From Streptomyces sp. NBC_00344 (lineage in GTDB: Bacteria; Actinomycetota; Actinomycetes; Streptomycetales; Streptomycetaceae), in the NCBI RefSeq assembly GCF_036088315.1, contig NZ_CP107996.1, forward strand, positions 4,981,501 through 5,045,500: 64,000 nt of DNA, in the 5' to 3' direction. Shown piece by piece: positions 58,678 to 64,000 of this stretch. Below the pieces are notes generated by a model, which worked only from the letters and a program-made list of their open reading frames with translations, searched no databases and was not told where the DNA came from. Every line of letters starts with the position of its first letter. The stretch's first letter is position 1. A program made the translations under genes and the position numbers.

Positions 58678-59928
58678 TCACGCGAACAGTGCACGGCCCC
58701 ACCAGTCGCTCTTGTCGCGAACGCCCGGCGGCACCGCGAAGTGCGCCGAACCCACGTGCTGGATGTACTCGTTGAGCGCATCGTGCCGCGAGAGACTGCG
58801 CTGCAGCGGGATGAACCCGTTGCGGACGTCCTTCTGATAGGCGAGGAAGAACAGGCCGGCGTCCAGCCGGCCGAGGCCGTCCGTGCCGTCGGTGAAGGAG
58901 TAGCCGCGGCGCAGGATCCGGATGCCGTGGTTGGAGTCCGGGTGGGCGAGCCGCACATGCGAGGTGGGCAGCATGGCCTTGAGGAAGGGTTCGTCGCGCT
59001 CCTTCGCCTTGCCGACCGGTGCGCCCTCGCCCTTGCTCCGGCCGAAGGTGTCCTCCTGCTCCTGGAGCGAGGAGCGGTCCCAGGTCTCGATGTGCATCCG
59101 GATCCGGCGGGCCACGAGATAGGAGCCGCCGGTCATCCAGTCGGGGCCCTCCTTCCCGGAGACCCAGACATGTTTGTCGAGCGCGGCGGTGTCGGTGCCC
59201 GGGATGTTCCGGGTGCCGTCCTTGAAACCCATCATGTTGCGCGGGGTCTGGGCATCCGGCGTGGTCGACGAGGTCTTGCCGAAGCCCAGCTGAGACCAGC
59301 GGATCGCGATCTTCCCGAAGCCGATCCTGGCCAGATTGCGGATCGCGTGCACGGCGACCTGCGGGTCGTCCGCGCAGGCCTGGACGCACAGATCGCCCCC
59401 GCTGCGGGTCGCCTCGAGGTTGTCGCCGGGGAATTTCGGCAGGTCGACGAGCGCGTCAGGCCGCCTGTCCTCCAGGCCGAACCGGCCCTTCTCGAACAGG
59501 CCGGGGCCGAAGCCGACCGTCAGTGTCAGCCGGGAAGGCCTGAGCCCCAGCGCCTCGCCGGTGTCGTCCGGCGGGGCCTCAGGCAGCCCGCCGAAGGCGC
59601 CGTCGCCCACCGGGTGCCCCTGGGTCATCAGCGCGGCGGCCTTCGTCCAGTCCTTGAGCAGCTGGACCAGTTCGGCGCGGTCGTCGGTGGTGACATCGAA
59701 GGACGCGAAGTGCAGCCGGTCCTGAACAGCGGTGGCGATACCGGCCTGATGCCTGCCGTGGAACGCCACCGCGCTCCCGGTGTCCGCCGCGGGCACGACT
59801 TCGTCGCCGGTACTCAGCGCGGCGGCCGTGCCCCCTGCGGCGACTGCCCCGAGGGCGAGCCCCGCCCCGCCCCAGCCGATCAGCGAACGCCGGGACGGGG
59901 ACGCGGGGGCGGTGTCTTGCTCAGTCAT
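58678..59928 (-). CDS. efeB: DyP-type peroxidase / deferrochelatase (EfeB)
   Basis: A 416-residue exported enzyme. A Tat signal (SRRSLIGWGGAGLALG) is followed by a two-domain DyP fold with G-x-x-D-G as MGFKDGTRN and the proximal His region HVRLAHPDSN. It takes part in iron uptake, releasing iron or haem extracellularly. It starts seven bases after efeO, in the same operon. Confidence 0.94.
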   Translation of the reverse strand: MTEQDTAPASPSRRSLIGWGGAGLALGAVAAGGTAAALSTGDEVVPAADTGSAVAFHGRHQAGIATAVQDRLHFASFDVTTDDRAELVQLLKDWTKAAALMTQGHPVGDGAFGGLPEAPPDDTGEALGLRPSRLTLTVGFGPGLFEKGRFGLEDRRPDALVDLPKFPGDNLEATRSGGDLCVQACADDPQVAVHAIRNLARIGFGKIAIRWSQLGFGKTSSTTPDAQTPRNMMGFKDGTRNIPGTDTAALDKHVWVSGKEGPDWMTGGSYLVARRIRMHIETWDRSSLQEQEDTFGRSKGEGAPVGKAKERDEPFLKAMLPTSHVRLAHPDSNHGIRILRRGYSFTDGTDGLGRLDAGLFFLAYQKDVRNGFIPLQRSLSRHDALNEYIQHVGSAHFAVPPGVRDKSDWWGRALFA

Positions 59929-59935
59929 GGCGGCC

Positions 59936-61081
59936 CTACTTCGATACGACGGCGGCGGCGAGCTTCGACAAGGGCTCGGCGAGCGCGTTGACCGCGTCCG
60001 AGAGACCCTTGCGGTCCTTCTCCGGGACCTTGTCGTACGAGGTGAAGTCGTACGAGGTCTTGTCCTTGCGGTAGTTGTCGAGCAGCTTGTTGAGCGCGGC
60101 GAACTGCTTGTCGAGCTCCTTGGCCAGCGCCGGGTCGTTCCTGGACGCGATCGGCTTCAGCAGCTCGTACGCCTGCTGTGCGCCCTCGACGTTCGCCTTG
60201 AAGTCGACCAGGTCGGTGTGGCTGTAGCGGTCCTCCTCACCGGTGATCTTCCCGGTGGCGACCTCGTCGAGGAGCTCCTTGGCGCCGTTGGCCATGGAGG
60301 TCGGGGTGATCGCGGCCTTGCCGACGCGCTTCTGCCAGTCCGCGAGGTCCTTGTCCAGCTGGGTGGCGAGCGACTTCTCGGTGGCGCCGATCTTCTTGTC
60401 CTGCCAGAGGGACTTCTCCAGCCGGTGCCAGCCGGTCCACTTCTGGCCCTTCTCCAGGCCGTCGGCGCGGGTGTCGGTCTTCGGGTCGATGTCACCGAAG
60501 GACTCCGCGACCGGCTCGGTGCGCTCCCAGCCGATGCGCGAAGGGGCGTACGCCTTCCTGGCCGCATCGAGGTCGCCCTTGCGGATGGCGTCGGTGAAGA
60601 CCTTCACCTTGGGCAGCGTCGCGTCGGCCTGGTCCTGCGCGTAGGTGCGGTAGTCGGCGACCGCGGCATCCAGCTTCGGGTCGCGCTTGACGGCCTTGCC
60701 GCCGGTGACGGTGACCTTCTGGCGGATACCGTTGCCCTTCATGCCGGGCTTGCAGGCGATTTCGTAGGAACCGGCCTTCACCTCGGCCGTCAGGGTCTGC
60801 TTCAGGCCGGGGCCGATGTTCTCGCGCTCGGCGACGATGCGGTCGTCCGGGAAGAGCAGATAGACCTCGGTGACCTTGGAGCCCTTGTTCTCCAGGGCGA
60901 GCTGCACGTGCCCGGCGGGGAACTCGGTCTTGGACACCTTGCAGGACGAGTCGGAGGCGGTGACCTGAATGGCATCGCTGCCACCGGCCTTGGCGTCGCT
61001 CTTTTCGGCACAGCCCGTTACAGCGGTCAGAGCTGCTACGGCTGTGGCAGCGGTGACGACGGAGAGGCGGACGGGTCGCAT
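59936..61081 (-). CDS. efeO: Iron uptake system lipoprotein EfeO (cupredoxin + M75)
   Basis: A 381-residue lipoprotein with lipobox VTGC (Cys24). The N-terminal cupredoxin-like domain (residues 35-130; DSSCKVSKTEFPAGHVQL, YEIACKPGM) precedes an M75/EfeO helical domain with the GWHRLEK motif and H-x-x-E metal sites. It binds Fe extracellularly and is the first gene of the efe operon. Two overlapping iron boxes lie 30-65 bp upstream. Confidence 0.93.
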   Translation of the reverse strand: MRPVRLSVVTAATAVAALTAVTGCAEKSDAKAGGSDAIQVTASDSSCKVSKTEFPAGHVQLALENKGSKVTEVYLLFPDDRIVAERENIGPGLKQTLTAEVKAGSYEIACKPGMKGNGIRQKVTVTGGKAVKRDPKLDAAVADYRTYAQDQADATLPKVKVFTDAIRKGDLDAARKAYAPSRIGWERTEPVAESFGDIDPKTDTRADGLEKGQKWTGWHRLEKSLWQDKKIGATEKSLATQLDKDLADWQKRVGKAAITPTSMANGAKELLDEVATGKITGEEDRYSHTDLVDFKANVEGAQQAYELLKPIASRNDPALAKELDKQFAALNKLLDNYRKDKTSYDFTSYDKVPEKDRKGLSDAVNALAEPLSKLAAAVVSK

Positions 61082-61111
61082 ACGGGCTCCACGCTGGGGT
61101 GAAAGGGCGAG

Positions 61112-61145
61112 TGAGGCAGACCTAACTTAACCGAGGCTTACCTGG
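61112..61145 (-). promoter_or_regulatory. DmdR/IdeR-type iron box(es) upstream of efeO
   Basis: On the minus strand TTAAGTTAGGTCTGCCTCA (61112-61130) matches 13 of 19 positions of the iron-box consensus TTAGGTTAGGCTCACCTAA. Overlapping it, TTAACCGAGGCTTACCTGG (plus strand, 61127-61145) matches 12. Tandem boxes suit iron-dependent repression of the efe operon by DmdR1. Confidence 0.6.
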
Positions 61146-61333
61146 CTGATACCCACCCGTGCCGTGATTCAGGTCTCACTCCGGGCCGCGCATCACAGCC
61201 GCATCACACCTGACCCATGTCAGGGTCAAGCACCGGTCAAGGTCTCCGGCGCCCCGGGACGGCCCGGTGTCCCGCCGGGCGTGGCCCGCCGAAGGGAGCC
61301 CGGCCGCCGCGCCTGCGGTGTTTGAATATCCGG

Positions 61334-61981
61334 ATGAACGAGATCGACGTACTCAGTGTCTTCTGCGGGCCGGACGGCCGGCACGGCAACAAACTGGGCG
61401 TCGTACGGGAGGGGGGCGACTATCCCGATACGGCGTCCCGGCAGGCCCTGGCGGCTGAACTCGGCTTCAGTGAGACGGTGTTCGTGGACGACCCCGAGCG
61501 CGGCCGGGTCGACATCCACACCCCGGGTCTGCGCCTCCCGTTCGCCGGACACCCGCTGGTCGGCGCCGCGTGGCTGCTGGACATCGACGTACTGGAACTC
61601 GCGGTGGGCGAGATCTTCGCTCGGCAGGACGGCGAGTTCACCTGGATCGCCGCCCGCCCGGAGTGGGCGCCCCCGCGGGAGATCCGGCGGTACCCGTCGG
61701 CGGCGGACGTCGACGCACTGCCGAGCCCTCCGCCGGGCGACGGCTGGCTGTACGCCTGGGCCTGGGAGGACGAGGCCGCGGGGCGGGTGCGGGCCCGGGC
61801 CTTCCCGCGGCGCGACGACAACATCGTGGAGGACGAGGCCACCGGAGCCGCGGCCATGCTGCTCACCGCCGAGCTGGGCCGCGCCCTCAACATCAGCCAG
61901 GGCCGGGGATCCCAGCTGCTGACCGCGCCCGCCCCGGACGGCACCGTCGAACTGGGCGGCCGGGTGCGTTTCGCCGGCTGA
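61334..61981 (+). CDS. Short PhzF-family protein
   Basis: A 215-residue PhzF-like protein: GNKLGVV, catalytic Glu in ELGFSETVFVDDP, LPFAGHPLVGAAWLL and IVEDEATGAAAMLLTAEL. It is about 80 residues shorter than the other PhzF protein of the window; the first half's end is missing or condensed. It may still be active, as the Glu and the second-half DEATGAAA loop are retained. No phenazine genes are nearby. Confidence 0.78.
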   Translation: MNEIDVLSVFCGPDGRHGNKLGVVREGGDYPDTASRQALAAELGFSETVFVDDPERGRVDIHTPGLRLPFAGHPLVGAAWLLDIDVLELAVGEIFARQDGEFTWIAARPEWAPPREIRRYPSAADVDALPSPPPGDGWLYAWAWEDEAAGRVRARAFPRRDDNIVEDEATGAAAMLLTAELGRALNISQGRGSQLLTAPAPDGTVELGGRVRFAG

Positions 61982-62047
61982 ACCGGCGTCCGTCAGCGGG
62001 CCGCGGACCCCGCCCTCCGTGCGGGCGGGCTGTGTCCCGGGCGCGGC

Positions 62048-62695
62048 CTACGCGCTGAGCGGGAACTCCTCACCCAGTTCCCTGAACACGGCCGTGTTCA
62101 GGGCGAACGCCCGTCTGCACTCGTCCACGATCCGCTGCTTCTCCAGATCGTCCGCGTCCACCGCGTTCAGTATGTCCCGGTATCCGCGCTTGAACGCGGC
62201 CGGATTGGCGATCTTCTCGAAGACGTAGAACCGGACGCCGTCGCCCTTGCGTGCGAAGCCCCACGCCCGCTCCGCCCTGTCCCGGATGATCTGCCCGCCG
62301 GAGAGATCCCCGAGATAGCGGGTGTAGTGATGGGCGACGTATCCGGCCGGCCAGCTGTTGGCGCACTCCACCACCCGCCGGGCGTACGCCGCTGTCGCGG
62401 GGAGCGCCGTCAGGCCCTCGCGCCAGCCCGCGCCCCGCAGATGCGCCAGATCCCGCTCCAGCTCGGCCGTACGCATCAGTTCGGGCCGGATGAACGGGCC
62501 GGCGAGGGGATCATCGGCCAGCGGGCCGGCGCCCTCCTCCAGTGCCCGGTACACGAACCACAGCTGTTCGGTGTAGCGGGCGTACGCTTCCACGCCAAGC
62601 CGGCCGCCCAGCAGATCGCCCATGAACGTCGTGGACTCGGCCTCGGTGTGCTGCTGATGTGACGCGGTGCGGATGAGCGTGGAGAAGTCGTCCAT
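62048..62695 (-). CDS. Haem oxygenase (biliverdin-producing)
   Basis: A 215-residue HmuO/HO family enzyme: proximal His in IRTASHQQHTEAES (about H16), YTEQLWFVYRALEE, VAHHYTRYLGDLSGGQIIRDRAERAWGF with the distal GDLSGGQ helix. It opens haem to biliverdin, CO and iron. It lies near the efe iron-uptake operon but on its own unit. ATG 62695. Confidence 0.92.
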   Translation of the reverse strand: MDDFSTLIRTASHQQHTEAESTTFMGDLLGGRLGVEAYARYTEQLWFVYRALEEGAGPLADDPLAGPFIRPELMRTAELERDLAHLRGAGWREGLTALPATAAYARRVVECANSWPAGYVAHHYTRYLGDLSGGQIIRDRAERAWGFARKGDGVRFYVFEKIANPAAFKRGYRDILNAVDADDLEKQRIVDECRRAFALNTAVFRELGEEFPLSA

Positions 62696-62762
62696 GGCGG
62701 GCCTCCGGGGGCCGGGGGAACAGGGGTGTCCCGTTCCCGACATTCCGTCGGTAAACGGCCTA

Positions 62763-62808
62763 CCCCGCGGGAGCCCCCGGCCAACCCGCCGATCGGGGGA
62801 GCGCGGGG
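62763..62808 (-). terminator. Possible terminator downstream of map
   Basis: CCCCGCGGGAGCCCCCG and CGGGGGAGCGCGGGG form an imperfect long stem around a 14-base loop, just past the map stop codon. No T-tract. Confidence 0.4.
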
Positions 62809-63666
62809 TCAGGGCAGCGTCAGAACGTCCGCCCCGGTCTCCGTCACCACCAGCGTGTGCTCGAACTGCGCCGTCCGCTTCCGGTCCTTGGTCACCACGG
62901 TCCAGCCGTCCTCCCACATGTCGTACTCATGCGTCCCGAGGGTCAGCATCGGCTCGATCGTGAAGGTCATCCCGGTTTTGATCACCTCGGTCGCATACGG
63001 GCTGTCGTAGTGCGGAACGATCAGACCGGAGTGGAACGAGGTGCTGATGCCGTGACCGGTGAAGTCACGGACGACCCCGTAGCCGAATCGCTTCGCGTAC
63101 GACTCGATGACCCGGCCGATGATGTTGATCTGACGGCCAGGCCTGACCGCCTTGATGGCCCGGTTCAGTGCCTCCCTGGTCCGCTCGACCAGCAGCGTCG
63201 ACTCCTCGTCGACGTCGCCGCAGAGGTAGGTGGCGTTGTTGTCGCCGTGCACGCCGTTGAGGTACGCGGTGACGTCCAGATTCACGATGTCGCCGTCCTG
63301 CAGCACCGTGGAGTCCGGAATTCCGTGACAGATCACCTCGTTGACCGAGGTGCACAGTGACTTCTTGAACCCGCGGTAACCGAGCGTCGACGGATAAGCC
63401 CCGTGGTCGCACATGAACTCATGGGCGACCCGGTCGAGTTCGTCCGTCGTCACACCGGGCACGATGTACTTGGCGGCCTCGCCCATCGCCTGCGCGGCGA
63501 TACGGCCCGCGACACGCATCCGTTCGACGGTGTCGGCGTTCTGGACTTCCGGCCCGGTGTACGGCGTCGGCGCGGGCTTGCCCACGTACTCGGGGCGCCG
63601 GATGTTTCCGGGTACGGAACGGGTGGGAGAGAGCTCCCCTGGTACAAGCAGTGACTGGCCAGACAT
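62809..63666 (-). CDS. map: Type I methionine aminopeptidase
   Basis: A 285-residue enzyme with an N-terminal extension ([22 protein letters not shown]) typical of actinobacterial MetAP 1c-like forms. The five metal ligands are visible: Asp in VNLDVTAYL, Asp in [12 protein letters not shown], His in [11 protein letters not shown], Glu in TIEPML and Glu in QFEHTLVV. It removes initiator methionine. It diverges from the small gene at 63699. Confidence 0.94.
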   Translation of the reverse strand: MSGQSLLVPGELSPTRSVPGNIRRPEYVGKPAPTPYTGPEVQNADTVERMRVAGRIAAQAMGEAAKYIVPGVTTDELDRVAHEFMCDHGAYPSTLGYRGFKKSLCTSVNEVICHGIPDSTVLQDGDIVNLDVTAYLNGVHGDNNATYLCGDVDEESTLLVERTREALNRAIKAVRPGRQINIIGRVIESYAKRFGYGVVRDFTGHGISTSFHSGLIVPHYDSPYATEVIKTGMTFTIEPMLTLGTHEYDMWEDGWTVVTKDRKRTAQFEHTLVVTETGADVLTLP

Positions 63667-63698
63667 GTCAGCGAGTGTAAGAGAGAGGGACGGGACCC

Positions 63699-63920
63699 AT
63701 GGCTCTGTTCAAGAAGCGTGCGGCCGCAAAACCGGGCGAATGGTACTACTGCCTGCAGCACAAGAAGGCCGAGGAGGGGCCGGAATGTCCGTCCAAGAAC
63801 CGCTTCGGCCCGTACTCCACCCGTGAGGAGGCGACCCATGCGATGGAGAAGGCGGCCGAACGCAACGAGGACTGGGACAACGACCCCAAATGGAACGACA
63901 GAAGCGGTGAGGCCGGCTGA
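63699..63920 (+). CDS. Small conserved actinobacterial protein, unknown function
   Basis: A 73-residue soluble protein: [55 protein letters not shown]. Two Cys and a YSTREEA segment suggest a compact SPOR-like or zinc-binding fold. ATG follows GGGACGGGACC. It is conserved in Streptomyces genomes beside map. Confidence 0.7.
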   Translation: MALFKKRAAAKPGEWYYCLQHKKAEEGPECPSKNRFGPYSTREEATHAMEKAAERNEDWDNDPKWNDRSGEAG

Positions 63921-64000
63921 CGGACCGACCTGAGTCGCTGCCGGAGCCTCCGAGGAGTTACCGAGCGGGGTGACCGGCCCCGGGCTCCGAGCGCACCGGC

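Noticed and set aside
57628-59991. Long open frame on the plus strand opposite efeU and efeB
   Set aside because: Antisense shadow; the opposite strand encodes well-recognised FTR1 and DyP proteins.

Overview
This window looks like a chromosomal core segment of a Streptomyces (high-GC actinomycete). GC is about 70% and GTG starts and ATGA/TGATG/GTGA stop-start overlaps are frequent. Several genes are actinomycete hallmarks: a mycothiol-dependent-type enzyme, a bifunctional RNase H/acid phosphatase, a GT87/PAP2 fusion, a complete gvpOAFGYZJLSK gas-vesicle cluster, and an EfeUOB system behind a DmdR/IdeR-like iron box. There are no rRNA or tRNA genes, no CRISPR array, no phage and no IS element. 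One structural RNA, rnpB, is present.

Layout. 1-5.5 kb: the 5' end of an O-methyltransferase gene behind a strong dyad, a DUF2330 membrane protein, a GT87/PAP2 fusion, a steroid-type thiolase lacking the usual nucleophilic cysteine, and a shredded lipase remnant. 5.5-11.1 kb: an ECF vitamin-transport operon on the minus strand (S component, fused double ATPase, T component, two membrane-anchored exoproteins, one a transcobalamin-like alpha-toroid). Its leader resembles a cobalamin riboswitch with part of the core missing. 11.2-12.7 kb: an SPFH/flotillin-NfeD-like pair. 13-17 kb: a KstR-like TetR repressor divergent from a glycosyltransferase / methyltransferase / alpha-toroid operon, with a KstR-type operator between them; a similar box lies upstream of the thiolase.

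17-29.4 kb: a small membrane protein, a frameshifted mycothiol-dependent-type gene, a DUF5336 protein, an Amidase_3 enzyme, a methyltransferase, two divergent MFS exporters, an ABC exporter with a DesK/DesR-type two-component system, and a MaoC-type hydratase. 29.4-36.7 kb: a 58-residue ORF after a putative beta-propeller gene, then the conserved block Nif3 / zinc ribbon (CTG start) / RNase H-phosphatase, KDPG aldolase, YaaA, rnpB and a GNAT. 36.8-38.8 kb: a tightly overlapping three-gene operon for a haem-oxygenase-like diiron enzyme, a CDGSH Fe-S protein and a HemK-like methyltransferase. 39.2-45.4 kb: the gas-vesicle operon plus one associated gene, ended by an 18-bp-stem terminator.

45.5-64 kb: a secreted alpha-L-arabinofuranosidase, a D-Ala-D-Ala carboxypeptidase, PhzF and MazG-like proteins, an SDR, a Gfo/Idh/MocA oxidoreductase, a Bcr/CflA exporter, an Rsm22-type protein, a dimethylargininase divergent from a TetR gene with paired 24-bp repeats between them, a prim-pol protein, a lipoprotein overlapping efeU, the efeO-efeB-efeU iron-uptake operon, a second short PhzF-like protein, haem oxygenase, methionine aminopeptidase and a small conserved protein.

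The points I find most worth following are the nucleophile-less thiolase with a candidate KstR box, the diiron oxidase/CDGSH/methyltransferase operon, the decayed B12-type leader ahead of an ECF operon with a transcobalamin-like exoprotein, and the CTG-initiated zinc-ribbon gene. All functional calls are by reading motifs; no database search was possible.
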